From: Ulota crispa
Taxonomy: Eukaryota > Streptophyta > Bryopsida > Orthotrichales > Orthotrichaceae
Assembly (NCBI GenBank): GCA_963920765.1
Contig: OY987248.1
Coordinates: forward strand, 1,369,001-1,433,000
Direction of reading: 5' to 3'
Length of the DNA stretch: 64,000 nucleotides
In this document: piece after piece, positions 23,806-36,276 of the stretch
Numbering within the stretch: the first letter of the stretch is position 1
Layout: the number at the start of each line of letters is the position of its first letter
Notes under the pieces: generated by a model
What the model was told of the DNA's origin: nothing
Database searches by the model: none
The model's input: the letters and a program-made list of their open reading frames with translations, nothing else
Program-made: the position numbers and the translations under genes

Positions 23806-26600
23806 TCAGCAGACGGACTTCACCCTAGAAAGCACAAGATTGACGTCGCCTTGCCGGACTCCATCGGATCTAGACCTGTCAAAGTTGATCACCACATGGT
23901 CCTGATTGGACAACTCGGACAGATTGAGAGTCCATGTCAGCATCTGAGCTTCCTTCTGCGCCGCAGCCAACCCATCCAGGCTGGAAGCAATGCTCGCACT
24001 AATGGCACTCAGAGCCAGAATCCAAAACGGCTCCTCGATCAGCACCCCAACTTCTTCGATGTAGAAAAGTGCCGCACTGCTCATGAACGTCACGGGGATG
24101 GTCAACCAGCCACAGTCCTCCCACAACGCAAACGGCAACACGATGTGCCAGAGCATCAACATCCGCGACGTCAACCGCGTGTACGCCACCGGGATGGGTG
24201 TCTTGAAAATGCGCTCACATGCTCCCACGTTGTCGTGGAATTGCGTCAAGCTCTTGTCCATCGTCACCCTCTCCCAGTTCGGAAGCTGGCACTGGCTGAT
24301 GATCTCTGATATCACCTGCACAATCATGCTCACATTTTCAGTTCAGTGGGGGTTGTTTCAAGGGAAAAATTTCATGGACACCCCCTGACGTTTGCAGCAT
24401 TTTCATAGATTTCACAAATACCCTTGGTCCATAATTTTCAGGCATTTGTTATATTGTGCATGTCACTTCTTTCTCCCCTTGTGTGCACGCTGTATCTTTT
24501 CTGTTCTATTGCACTCCTCGTGTTAACATTGCTCACGAAAGAATTAGACGCATAACATAACAAGAACTTGAAAAGTATGGTCCAAGGGTATTTGTGCAAC
24601 TTCTGAAAAATCAGGGGTATTCTATGTAAATATTGCAAATTTCAGGGGTATCCATGAAAAATTCTCTTTTTTCAATTGCAACCATGGTTTGTTGTACCCG
24701 TCCTAGTGATTACTCTTAGGTAGAAAAGGCTGTTGTTAACATCTCTTACAATGGACAGATACTAGTAGGGCGCAAGTCTGAACTCCTATGGAACACAAAT
24801 CGGTGGCACTTGCTAGCTTCCTCTACAGAGAAAACTAGAAAAGTTAGAGCTTTGATGCCCAGGTTGTACTTACATGCAAACGGAGAGGTGCAGTAAAAAA
24901 TGATATCAAACATACTGCCCCTTGTCAAAAAACCTCAGAACCTAGACGATAATTTTGACGATGTGGTTGGTTACTTTGGCCTAATCCTCAATCTTCCAGT
25001 AGAAATTCCAGCCTTGTCGCCCCCATTGACGACAGTGGGAATTTCAAAGACGGGCTATATATCCTCAAAGGCATAGCAGTCCAAGTTTTCAAGTTTCGAG
25101 TGTCGCTCAGAATTGTGACGAAGTTTATATTCACTTTGGAAATGGGTGATGGTTATGGCGAAGAGATTTTATCGTGAAATGGGAGGCGTAAGGTAGGAGG
25201 ATCATGAATGGAGCATCTAAGGGCTGAAATTGAATTTTGGGGAGGTTAAATTTCTTGATATATTTTTCAGTAGCTTTTCTTTGAAAAGACAAGAGGAATT
25301 GGCATTTAACCCAAGTTGTTTCATATTTTTTGGAACTTTGTGGAATTTGTTACAAAAATTTAAAGTGGAAAGGTCACAAGGCTCTAAAATGGTGCACCTC
25401 CTTAAATGTACATCATCTGAACATTTTTAAAGGGCTATGAAAAATAAAATTTGTAAAAAGATTACATTTGAGGAGGTGCACTATTTTAGAACCTGCATGC
25501 TTTTAGAACCTCCTACCTTAAAGGTATGTTCACACTTGGTGGTAGGAGAGATTAACGCATTATTTGTTAAATTTGGAAAAATAGTACATTTTGGGACTTT
25601 CAAGAATTTAGGTGATCACCTAAATTTGAACTCAAAACATTTTTTTGGGTACACGTGCCCTCACCTAGAGGAAGAATTTGCAAGGGAAAAATTTTTAGTG
25701 ACTTATACTGAATTTGATACCTTTGAATATGATTTAAAATAACTTTTTGAATTTTAGGTGGAATACAAAATGGGACCTACGTTTTTCCCAATTTAACAAA
25801 TAAAATAACATGTTGATGTTAGCAATATGAATGCAATCTAAAAATGTGTTCAAATGCATCTAATTTTCCTTAAGTTTCCTACTACCACTCTTAACGCCAA
25901 GTGTGATCATAGCCTTAGTTGAAATGAAGGAGTTAGTTACCTGCAGGACGTAGATGGGCCGGTTAGGCGAGCTCATGACGAACTCGGATTCTTCAGGTTC
26001 CAGAATGCCAGCGAGCTCGTCGCGGAGGGAACCGCCTTCAGTGAGGTGATGCTTAAGACAGAAGGAGTAGGCTTTGATGAAGCGCAACAAGCACTGCAGC
26101 TTGTGCGCGTCCGCCGGGTTCCGGGTCCACGTGAGAGCCTGGCGAGCCAGATCCCGAGCGCGGTTGACGTTGGAGCCCCAGGCCTTGCGAGCCTCGTCGA
26201 AGCGCTGGTACGACGAGTTCGTGCGGAAGACCAGCAGCAGCGCCAGCACGGGCGCCGTGAGCGTGAACGGCACCGTGGCCACTTTGAGGATCGGGAAAAC
26301 CGGGTGCAGCAGATGCTCCTTCACGCCATGGTTCAGCACCGACACGACCACGGCGAACAGCGTGCAGACTATCACGGGCGGGCCGAGCGCGCAGATGACC
26401 CCGGAGTTGAAGATGCTCCACAGGTGGCGCCCGTGACGCCAGGAGCACTTGTGGCGCGCCCAGTCCGCGTGGCCATAAACCTTGTTACGATGCATCCTTA
26501 ACTCGAAATCCCTTCCAAGCTCTCGTCCCAGATCGACAAGAAAACAGTCTCCGAATTGATCAAACCTGTCCGAATTGACTAAAAATGTCGGAATTGACAA
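23806..26600 (-). CDS. Bestrophin-like chloroplast chloride channel (VCCN-type), 2 exons seen
   Basis: VCCN-type bestrophins are thylakoid anion channels that let chloride enter the lumen and so shift proton-motive force from voltage to pH. Exons 26600-25941 and 24315-23806 join in phase 0 (YVLQ then VISEII) into 389 residues. Family signatures: RHLWSIFNSGVI near the first membrane segment, LLLVFRTNSSYQRFDEARKA in the region of the pore entrance, CERIFKTPIPVAYTRLTSR, and EEVGVLIEEPF before the tail. The 5' end is uncertain. The first in-frame methionine (26600) gives no transit peptide and lies in a short direct-repeat patch; a later one is at 26495. A 5' exon with the transit peptide is likely missing. 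The C-terminal ~40 residues after KEAQ are not conserved as far as I recall. The 1.6-kb intron holds four miniature elements. Confidence 0.85.
24362..24669. mobile_element. Inverted-repeat element, family I copy 1, in the channel intron
   Basis: The left end GGGAAAAATTTCATGGACAC mirrors the right end ggggtatccatgaaaaattc. Subterminal tttcacaaataccctt pairs with aagggtatttgtgcaa. A second copy is at 51328-51660. Confidence 0.7.
25199..25520 (+). mobile_element. Miniature element, family B copy 2, 322 bp
   Basis: TA-AGGTAGGAGGATCATG at the left and GAACCTCCTACCT-TA at the right. The interior contains catctaagggctgaaattga and a hairpin of aaatggtgcacctcct with its complement. Lies in the channel intron. 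Confidence 0.8.
25554..25810 (+). mobile_element. Miniature element, family A copy 3
   Basis: AACGCATTATTTGTTAAATT and AATTTAACAAATAAAATAAC frame an interior with taggtgatcacctaaa, acacgtgccctcacct and gatacctttgaatatg. It lies 33 bp from family B copy 2, as A and B copies also adjoin at 18.9-19.4 kb. Confidence 0.75.
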
Positions 26601-26653
26601 ACGAACGTCCGAATTGACACGTCCGAATCTACAGAAGTTTACCGAATTGACAG
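26551..26653. repeat. Short direct repeats gtccgaattgac
   Basis: Five to six imperfect copies of gtccgaattgac with 8-15 bp spacing, covering the presumed 5' end of the channel gene. They also supply the first in-frame methionine and the NSDRFDQF-like peptide, which is therefore suspect as protein. Confidence 0.7.
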
Positions 26654-27348
26654 CGTTCCCTTGTTTGTAGCTAGATGATTGAAACGAACACTACAAGTGA
26701 CCGGACTCCAACGAATCGACGCTCCAGATCGAGCTACAGAAACCTTCACAACGATCTCGTACTAGCAACTACAGCGAGAAAATCTCAACCACGATCAAAT
26801 CAGCAGCACATGTGATCAAAACTTGCATTGCCTAAACCCAAATTCTTCTCGCACTATCAACAAAAGAGACCACTGCAGTAATCCGGAATCCAACAGCCTG
26901 GCCTCCAATCCTGCTGTAGTTCCAGTAACTCAAGGCCAAACTAGCCAGAGATTTGATCACCTCACGAGCACTACACGTAACACCAGCGATCGAGCTCGAC
27001 AACCAGGCTAAATAGAAGGAGCTTTCTCCAATAAATTGACAGAAGTCTCTTGAAAGTTTGAAACTCGAGTTCGCCGAGCTAGTCGCTTGTACAAGAACTG
27101 AGGAGCTGTGTGATCGATTGGCAGTCTTCTTAGATTCCTAGCACCTCGGGTGGACTGTGTGTGTAGAAAAGACCCTGCGAGACTGTGGTTTTATGTGGTC
27201 TTCGGAGCTGCTAGAGTGCTATGGGGACCCGCCCCTGGGAACGGTTGCTCCCAGTACTCTCTGCCAGGGCGTTGTACTGTTACGTACAGCTTTACCATGT
27301 CTCTAGAAGGGAGGATTCTGGTGGTTCAATTGAAGGAAGACGCTTTCA
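26654..27348. other. 5' flank of the channel gene
   Basis: Mixed-composition DNA. It may contain an unrecognised 5' exon for the channel transit peptide. A minus-strand open stretch near 27200-27300 starts with a methionine but I cannot support it. No other gene. Confidence 0.35.
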
Positions 27349-27605
27349 TGACCATATTAGGTAAATTGGAAAAAGAGGGTCCCAATTTGTACATCACCTG
27401 GATCCAAAGAAGTCACTCAAAATCATATTTGAAGGTAATTATCACATTTAGTATGAGCCACTTAAATTTTTTCCCTCGCAAATTCCTCCTCTCATGTGAG
27501 GGCACGTGTATCAAAAAAAACGTTGAGCTCAATTGTACATGATCATGTACAACCTGCAAAAGTCCCAAAATGTAGCTTTTTTCTCATTCACCTAACATGG
27601 TGTTT
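27349..27605 (-). mobile_element. Miniature element, family A copy 4
   Basis: CCATATTAGGTAAATTGGAA to TTCACCTAACATGGTGTT, interior tgagggcacgtgtatc and tacatgatcatgta. Closest to copy 1 at 11377 and in the same orientation. Confidence 0.8.
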
Positions 27606-28109
27606 TTCTTTCTCTCACTCCTAGGGTTGTGAATTTTCTTCACACAGGTGCTGACCTAGTTACATCAACAATGAAATTCAGTACTAAGGTGCTTATAGTG
27701 TTATTTATCTTATAATGTAACTCTCTCTAATTCTCATTTGGTTGACAATCAATGTTCATGTTCACAACAGATACCACTTTGGTGCAAGGTGAACTATGTT
27801 GATACTAATTGAAGTTATTCTGGTGCAAAATTTAATTGACAATGAATGTTCATGCGGATATTTAGTGTTGGCAAGGTTAGTAGCATTAGGATTTGTACTT
27901 AGTGTTACAAATTGTAAATTGTTTCATTAGTGTGGTGGGTTTCAAAGTTAGGATACAAAACATGCAAATTTTATCAAGGGAAACCTATTGCTTATCACGT
28001 GATTAAACAATTGGATAATTTGCAATAAGTTTTTTGTTTAAATTTCCTCACATACCATAGGTGAAGAAAACAGTTTGCTGAAATCTTTGTACATGTTTTA
28101 TAAGACAAC
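27606..28109. other. AT-rich spacer
   Basis: Nothing recognised. Confidence 0.4.
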
Positions 28110-28365
28110 AACGCCATATTTGTTAGATTGGGAAAAAACGTACAAAGTGGGACTTTTGAAGGATTAAGGTGGTCACCTTAATCCAAGCTCCAACATTTTT
28201 TTGGTACATGTGCCCTCACCTGAGAGGAGGAATTTGCAAGGGAAAAAATCTTAGTGGTTCAAACTGAATATGATACCTTTGAATATGGTTTAAGGTGATT
28301 ATTTTGGATTAAGGTGAGGTACAAAATGGTACCTATCGTTTTCCCGATTTAATGAGTATGGCGTT
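28110..28365 (+). mobile_element. Miniature element, family A copy 5, 256 bp
   Basis: AACGCCATATTTGTTAGATT to GATTTAATGAGTATGGCGTT. The interior has aaggtggtcaccttaa, acatgtgccctcacctgaga and gatacctttgaatatggt. Best preserved of the copies in this orientation. Confidence 0.85.
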
Positions 28366-29324
28366 CTACAAAATTTTACTCCTCTTACAGAAATTGTTTA
28401 ATGTGAAAAAACCTATGTCAAATGACGCCCATCAGGGATTCAGGGGTGATGAACTTTTCCAACCTAGAAACCCTTTGTACATACACTGACACAAGCTTCA
28501 AGTTGACACCAAAGCATTTGAGATATTTTTCTGGTCGGGCACCAAAGGATTTAAGATATATTATGGTAGTCAGGACTGTAGACTAGAGTTCACTAACATT
28601 GATCCCAAACATGGTTTCCATAGATACAGTAGCTGAAGCAGTCACCAACATTGCTAATTGTCTTAGAGCTTCTGATCGAGTTTGATCCAGTGATGTTCAC
28701 AGTTCCTTTTGGAGCTATCGAGGAGAATTTAGTGTAAGGTTTTTTATAAATTTAACCTCATTTGTGAACATTGGTCGTAAGTGTGATTTTCATCACTAAG
28801 AGAAGTACAGGTAGCTACGAATTACGTACTCTTCTGATACAAAGAAAAAATTTAGCTTCATTTATTAACCAAAAATCATTATGAATGAAAGAAAATTCAA
28901 TCATGAGTGAATTCTAATTTTTACAATAAAGACATTCTAATATTCAAGTGAAATTAGTTCAAAAGCACTTTTAGATTTTGTTAAATGACAAAATTTCCAT
29001 AAAAGGGCCCTCATTGCTCAAGGGAAATCTTCACTTTTTTCTCAACTTGATGCCTGTCATTTTAATGTGGCAACTTGTCATAAGCTTTTTAACACTATTC
29101 ATGACACTTTTCATGACACAAAATATTTGCATGTAGTTTAGCTTCCATCAAAAACAATTGGAATAAGATGTGGTGGAAATTAAAACTAAACTTTGAAGGT
29201 AACTTTAGTCAACAACTTCTCCCAAAAAAAAAACCTTAAAAAAATCAAATTTGTGCCTTCAATAGGGTTTCAAAATTTCCTAAAAAAATTTGAACACCAA
29301 AACTGGTGCCTTGGGCATTTAGGG
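28366..29324. mobile_element. Family C-type element, right part (left boundary unclear)
   Basis: The right terminus GGGCATTTAGGGTTAA ends at 29328. The preceding ~500 bp match 50500-50987 in order (cattgctcaagggaaatctt, caacttgtcataagct, ttagcttccatc, gaacaccaaaactggtgcc), defining a subfamily. The left end was not found. Confidence 0.5.
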
Positions 29325-30581
29325 TTAACCCTTTAAAGACCACACACACTTTCACAAAATTCACTAGAAACCGGGCCACCAAACTTAAATGTGTAGTTGA
29401 ATCAAATCTGGACCTGATTTGGATAATCCAACCATACAAATGGGAAGAACACCTTGTTTACTACAAAGAGTCAAGATTTCAACCAAATCTACCATTGAAA
29501 GTGAAATATTATAATGATTAATTGAGTTTTAAGTGAGAAATATATAGTTTTCATGCTTGTATGGTTTTGGATCATACTGCTTCATACAAGCTTTGCTTCA
29601 AAAGAGACTTATAATTTTGCAAGGTTTCCCACCTTTCCAATAAGACTAGTTTCTCACAAAATGGATAAAAATAGCAATCATAAGGTGTAGCTAAGTATAC
29701 AAAAAGGGTCAAAAATCACACTTTCCTTGCTACCCTAAAACGGTTCTACAAGAAATTTGATAAATGCTATGGAAAATCCAATGGATAAAAACAATCAAAT
29801 ATTGGCCTTGAATGTAGGGTCACATATTTCTAAAATGAAATGATAACACCATATCAATAGATCTTCAAATACTATAATTGTACTTCTACCATGTAGAGAA
29901 ACAAAATGGGGTAATCATTAAAATGAGAGATTTCTCTCAATATAACCATGTTGATCTCAACCTAAATCAGCAATTTTCAATAAAATGAGAGTTTTTAACT
30001 CAAATTGAGCTAAATTGACATAAAACTTTTCAATTTTAGGTCAATTTTGAAAGGATTTATGTTAATTCAGCTCAAATCAAGCTGATTTGACATAAAATCT
30101 TTTGTCAAATTTTCTTTAAATTACCTCTCATTTCAATGGAAAACTCTCGTTTTATGAATATTGTGTTACAACACAAGCCTATTTCTTTAGCAATTTGAAA
30201 TTTTTTAGGACCGCACAATTGAAACATGGCATTCTTCTTGGATGTTTGATGTATCGTGTTTTTGCTTTGATCCACTTGTGACAAAATATGGATATGTATT
30301 TTGAGCCCATATTGTATAAAAATCATTATTTATCAACTCACATATCTGATTCTGTTGCTATTTTTTTGGTTGGATGCAAAAAATTTGTGATCGCAAGCAT
30401 TCTTCAAGAACTATTTCCATGTTATATATTGAGCAATTTTACTCCATAGGCCAAAAACCACTCTCTTGAACCAAAATATGGTTTGATAGTCTCTAAAGAA
30501 TTAACAATGATTTTACGATTCAAAAACTTCAAAACTGCCTTCCGAAAACAAGGAAATCACCCTTGGGCATTTAGGGGTTAA
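29325..30581. mobile_element. TTAA-bounded element, family C, 1,257 bp, with nested insertion
   Basis: TTAACCCTTTAAAGACC at the left and GGGCATTTAGGGGTTAA at the right. It shares its first TTAA with the right end of the preceding element. A family L element (29911-30168) is inserted inside, leaving about 1.0 kb. Confidence 0.65.
29911..30168. mobile_element. Miniature element, family L copy 2
   Basis: TAATCATTAAAATGAGAGA at the left and TCTCGTTTTATGAATATTG at the right. The interior repeats agctaaattgacataaaac in both orientations, as in the copy at 8921-9173. Confidence 0.55.
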
Positions 30582-32372
30582 GGTAAATTTTAATACAATA
30601 AGCTACAAATTGTGAAATAACAAAAATCAATTCACTTGGTGGCTGACGTGTAATTTACAAGGACAGTCCTTGAACTGCTCTGACTACCCATTGGAAGTCA
30701 CACTGTCCGAACTCTGAAGGAAAATTATTGACTTCCCTGGACGGCTGGACTAAGGAATATTTGCACTTTGCTAGGAAAAAAAAAAAGAAAAAAAAGAAAA
30801 GAAAAATGATTAAGCTTACTATCTAAAAACCAGGGACAACGAATTGCAGCAAGTTTTGAAGGGATTGTCACTTATTATAGGGTTTGCAAGAAACGAAGAA
30901 ATACAAAACGAAAAAGGACTACTTCTAAACTAAATTAAACTCCGCCAATAGGGTTTTCATTGGGTAATCAGCAGTTGGAATGCCTATGTGGCACGCTCTC
31001 CAATAGGGATTCGTATGAGTGATGCTCTTATAGTTTGTATATCAGAAAACCATGATGTGCAGCCATAATGGTCCTTCTTGTTTACCAAGCATGATACTAT
31101 CATTAAAATTTTCAACTTCTTTTACATTTTATTGGTGAATGACAGAAAATTGTAACATGTTTTAGCTCACTTTTTTGTGACATTATAGGCACAAGTTATA
31201 AGTTTTCAAAGTTTAAAAAACAGGTTAATGCTTTTTGTTTATTGAAGAATCATTCTATCTTCAAGATTTGAGTATAAGTAGGGTCACAAAACAAAATCCT
31301 GACAAGTGCAATTGCAAGTTGTGAACCCTCTTGTGGAAAGATTTTGCACAACAAGCACTTTGAAAACATCACGTGTACTTTAAATAAAAGGAATATAACT
31401 TTGATTTATTTAAGCTTTGTGTGAATCACATTTGGGATTGTGGGAAGAAGAGAGATGTTGCAACATTTATCACAAGGGGCTGGTGCATTCAAATTCCCGT
31501 GATTGTAAAGTCAAGTTGACAGCCCCCTCCCCAAAGCATGAGTTTGAATTTGAGACTTCAGCATCAAACCTTGGAAATACCATGCTTGGGTTTTCTAAGT
31601 ATTTTATATAGACTTTTGAATGATGATCACAAAATTAGACAACTCCGTTTGCCATTATTTTCACATGGTTGGGCAGAAAGCTGGACATCAATTTGATGGG
31701 TGAAGCCACGCAATAAATTAATAAAATTGAAAAATAAAGAAAAACACGGCATGTATGAATGGTCACTTGTAATGAATTTGTGAAAAAGTCACATTTGGAT
31801 GTGATAGTCTGGTAAGGTACACCGGATAAGTTAGCAACACCCATAACCATCACTGTACCCATAATCATCATTTTTAAAATTTTAGAAAATTTGTGGAAGT
31901 GAATAGATGTAATTATAAAGATGTACATCATGTGAACATGAAACCTTAATGTTGGTATTAGGTGGAATTGCAGTTGGCTCTATAAAATTTCACAACTTAT
32001 TCTCACAATATCCAAATAATACATTTGAAAGTGCAAATTCATCATTTTTCTCTTGCTAAAAGGATCCTATAGTTTGCTAGATGTTTATTAATAATCATGT
32101 TCAAAACCCTTAATTTGACGGTTATGGGTGCTGCTACCTTATGTAAACTATGCATTTGGCCATTCATATGGAAAATTTGTTATGTGAACGGATCATTTTC
32201 AATGTGTTTAAATTTAGTAAAACCTTCATTAAAAAAATTTACAATCACAAATATTGTGAAAATTTTGGTGATTAGTTTGAATATTTTTTGCAATGTTTTT
32301 GGCAATTTGAATTTCTCTTTTGAAAATTACATTTTGAATTGATCAAATTTAGTATAAGATGCACATTTTTTT
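30582..32372. other. Spacer without a recognised gene
   Basis: AT-rich. Short frames at 31417-31611 (plus) and 31635-31931 (minus) show no motif. No defined repeat boundary. Confidence 0.4.
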
Positions 32373-32767
32373 GGGAATTGATATGTGCACATCCAAGGGG
32401 GGAGGGACAAATTTTAGATATTTACCATCAACAAGTTGAATTTGGAAAATTTGAAATCAAATTTGGATTTAGAGACATTGCTTTAGTTTAGAACAGCAAA
32501 GGAGGTTACAATTGAACAAAGCCCTCTATAAAAGCTTAGTTTTTTTTACAAATAAGGGTAAAAGTAATAATTTACTCCATAGCTAAGCTTTTCCACTAGG
32601 CGTTGTTCAATTATAACCCTCTTTGTGGTTTTAAATTCAATCAAAGTTTCTAAATCCAAATTGGAATTCAAGTTTTTCAAATTCAATTTGTTGATGGTAA
32701 ATATCTACAATTTGCCCCCCCTCTCGGTGTGCACATATTTAACCTGGGTGTGCACATATCAATTCCC
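32373..32767. mobile_element. Foldback element, family E copy 2, 395 bp
   Basis: GGGAATTGATATGTGCACAT at the left and ATGTGCACATATCAATTCCC as its inverted partner at the right, though the right side carries a short duplicated tgtgcacatat. The two arms pair for most of their length around a short centre (agctaagcttttccactagg). This is the intact form of copy 1. Confidence 0.85.
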
Positions 32768-33989
32768 TTTTTTTAAAAGTCATAATGCATTTCACCAAAA
32801 AGGAATTGTCTACCTTGACAAGCACACAATAAACATCTAAACACAACATCTAATAAACCAAATACAACTCTTGTCCTTGTGATGCTTTTGACTTTCACAA
32901 AAAGTTGCCCTACATGGTGAATTTCACACTTTTCTATGAAAACTATTGTGGCATTTCTAACAGCAAATTTGTTCATCACAAGTTAGACTGATTGTGTCTA
33001 AATAAGTATGGATTTAAGATTTGAAGTTTTAAGGCTTAAGGGTTAAAGCATGAACTTGACATCCACTAGCAAGTTAAATTGAAAAAAAAAGTGTCCACAG
33101 TGACGACCATTATTTTCACCTTTGTGACAAAATTGCTACCAACATTTCTTGAACACTCAAAATCATTACTTGTCACTTCTTTGTAATCCATGTGACATTC
33201 TCATGAGTACTAGAGGGTGAAGCCAAAACATCATTCTCGATTGGATAAATGCAAGGCATGCACAAAAGTGCAAGGGCCTTCATAACAAAATGTATGGCAT
33301 ATGAAATTCAGTAAAATATCTGCGTTATCAGTTCAGTACGAATGACATTATATCAAACCTCTAAGCACATAATCATAATTGTACCCTTGTGTTCTAAATG
33401 ATAGCGGACTAGCAAAAAAAAATCTTGCCAAATGAAATTTGTATGTTTATTTGGCATAAAATTTTGACCAATTGAATGATGCCATGTGGCAAGAAATAAT
33501 TATATCTTTTGAGTCTTCTTTTTTTACAAATATAAATTTGTGTCTAGTTCCCATCAACTTCCATATATCTTGAATCAACTTCCGTTTTTGTAGTTTTGTA
33601 AAAGATACATTATAAAATCATAACATATACAAAATAAAATAGGTTTTTGCTTTCAACAAAAGTTGTAAATTTCGGAATCACATTTGTGAAGTTGTACTCT
33701 TAATTGTAATTACCAATATTCATAAACTACAAATCAAATTATATTACAAAGTCACTTTTTAATACTATTCTCATCCTAAATATCAATGTTCTTATTTTAA
33801 ATCATTGATACTGACATTATTTGTGAAAGCATTACATGATACATGAAGATGTTGTAAGCAATGATTCTACAGGTTCAAGAATAGCTAGTCCCAAACTGAG
33901 AGCATTCAAAGGTTGTATTTAATTGGTAAGGGTCCCAAGTGGATTAAGTTACATAACAATTAGATTTCAATTAGACAACACACATTCAC
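32768..33989. other. AT-rich spacer with one family C terminus
   Basis: TTAAGGGTTAA at 33036-33046 is a possible family C right end. No gene. Confidence 0.35.
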
Positions 33990-34906
33990 TTAATCCCTAA
34001 AATTCTTTTGTGTTTAGAGGCCCAAAATTGCTTCAAAATACTAGTCCCTAAAGCAAGGTCAAAATCTTCATTGAAACTTACTTTTTAACAAATCTAGCCA
34101 TAGGATCCTTTGGTTGGCTTGTACAAGTACAGTCCCAAAATTTCAAAATGAATAACCCCACCAATTGCAAGATCAATGTGCCTAAACTTCAAAATGTAGG
34201 CTTTTCTAGTCCTTCCAAAAGGTGAAATTTTGTTTTTCAAACTTTAAAAAGAAAAACACATATGTTGTATTTCTTGTGCAATTTTTGGCAATATGTTGGA
34301 AAATGGGTTGAAAGCATATAAAAAAAATTATCCAAAAAAATTTTGGATTCATTTTTACAAAAGTTGTAAAGTGAAAGGTATTGATGAATGAAAGATATAA
34401 CTAATACGCTAATAAGTTTTGGAAGAATTTGAAAATTGTTAATCCCAATGGTGAGAATACTCTAACAGACAATTGGTAACTTTCCTTTTCATTTTCATTT
34501 GAAAATTTCCAAAATTGAGAGTAAAAGATAACTTTATATGAATTTTCTACGCTCTTCCTACCTTCATTGCCTGTAAAATAAAACTCCTTTTAACTCTTAC
34601 CTTATTATTTGGAATTGAGTGATTCAATTTTTTTTGAGTAGGTATCAATCTATACAATTCTATAAATAAATAAATAAATAAATAATTTAGATATTTTTTG
34701 ATGCTTGGTTTGACACTGAAATTGAAAAAACCTTCTAAATTTTGCATTACTTATTGGAATGACATGAAATAAAACTTCACATGTAAATTATGATGAGTAG
34801 CATCCATCCTCAAAATCCATGAAAAATTTCCAAATTATGAAGTCAATAGAGCCTACCCAAGTTCTCATAAAGCCCAAAGTGGGCTCCTGGGTCCTTTAGG
34901 GGTTAA
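33990..34906. mobile_element. TTAA-bounded element, family C, ~917 bp
   Basis: The right end GGGTCCTTTAGGGGTTAA is excellent. The proposed left end TTAATCCCTAAAATTC is weaker. Contains an ATAAATAAATAA microsatellite near 34665. Confidence 0.5.
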
Positions 34907-36276
34907 CAACATATTGAACCTCCCCCTAAAGGATGTTGATGTATTTTATACCCTTTCCTATATACAATACAAATGAGGTATTTGAGTAGCACATGAATTC
35001 CATTGGAGCAATAAATTTTAAGCAAAGTCATAAACATTCTACTAGTCAACTAGGATTTTCTGAGGGATTTTTGACATATGTCATGAAACCATTTTTTCAA
35101 AGTACTATTTCAAGTACTAAATGGTCCTCGTATGAATACAGCCAACACTTTTGGTAGGCAACACTAAATGGTCCTCATATGAATACAGCCAACACTTTTG
35201 GTAGGCAACATCCTTTAGAGGTTGATCATTCTACCAATGCATTTATAATTGCAAAACTTCTACAATAATTGTACAAATATGACAATTTATAGAAAGGGAG
35301 CTCAAGTTAATATGTTCGATACATTTTGCCCAAATGTAACATGCAAAAGTATTCTGTACCAACTTTTGATGTGATGCTAGAGAAAACGATTTTGTTTCAG
35401 CATGTGGTTTTCATTTACTTGTACCCTTGAATCTAAAACAACCAACTTGTTTTTTGAGCAACACAACATAAAACCATCTTTGACTACAATGAATTACAAA
35501 GTAACTTATCACTTTCGTGTCACATGCTTAGTGGGCTGTTACACTGTAAATAATACTCCGTAATACTTTTCAACCCACAGAAAAGGAAACCCATGAGAAT
35601 GAATTCACTATTTAAAGCAAATCTTCCCATGTTCTAACAATATAGCAACGGTACTAATACAGAAAATTCAAGCGCAGCTACATACACAAACATGCTTCTG
35701 TATTAATGTAAAAAAAAAGCCTCTTCCAGAAGTAAATAATTCATTGCAAATGAGAGATACAAAAACTCAAATATCACCGATCCAAAAAAGCAAGGTTAGA
35801 CAGTTTAACCACTAAAGAGAGCCAGCATTTACTAGGCGGCTGATTATCTAGTTCCAAAACAATTTGCTTTCATTGTATCGGATGGATTTTGTTCATCCAA
35901 CTCTTGTACAGAAGTGACTGAGACATACATTACAAGACGCTATTGGACGGTTGATACACTTTTGTAATCTATTTGCCTTCAAAGTACAATCCCTACAATA
36001 CCCCAACGCACTCTTGGGGGTTTAAAAAAAACACAATTTGAATGAGTAAAATGATCCAACGCATCAGATTTTCCGGCTTGTGGAAGGCTAGAAAGCGAAA
36101 CCTACATGTTAGCAAACAACAACAAAAGGAGTCTCCAAAACTGCCGAGGCAGCGGAGCAGGCTGTCATTGAGAAAAGTGCACTGTACAAATTTCTTTATT
36201 TTTCAAAAGAAAAAAGCATTCCACATGCGAGAATGCAAGTGTATGGAATGGGCTACCTGACGTATAAAAGGTGACC
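34907..36276. other. Spacer; includes 47-bp duplication
   Basis: Apart from the tandem duplication at 35116-35209 nothing is recognised. The last few hundred bases should hold the 3' UTR of the zinc-ribbon gene. Confidence 0.4.
35116..35209. repeat. 47-bp tandem duplication
   Basis: Two copies of a unit beginning actaaatggtcctc and ending ttttggtaggcaac, differing at one visible base (cgtatg versus catatg), so the duplication is recent. Confidence 0.9.

Noticed and set aside
26046..26448. Open frames of 120-150 codons opposite or out of frame with the channel exon
   Set aside because: They are shadows of the GC-rich channel coding exon. Only the minus frame at 26600-25941 carries family motifs.
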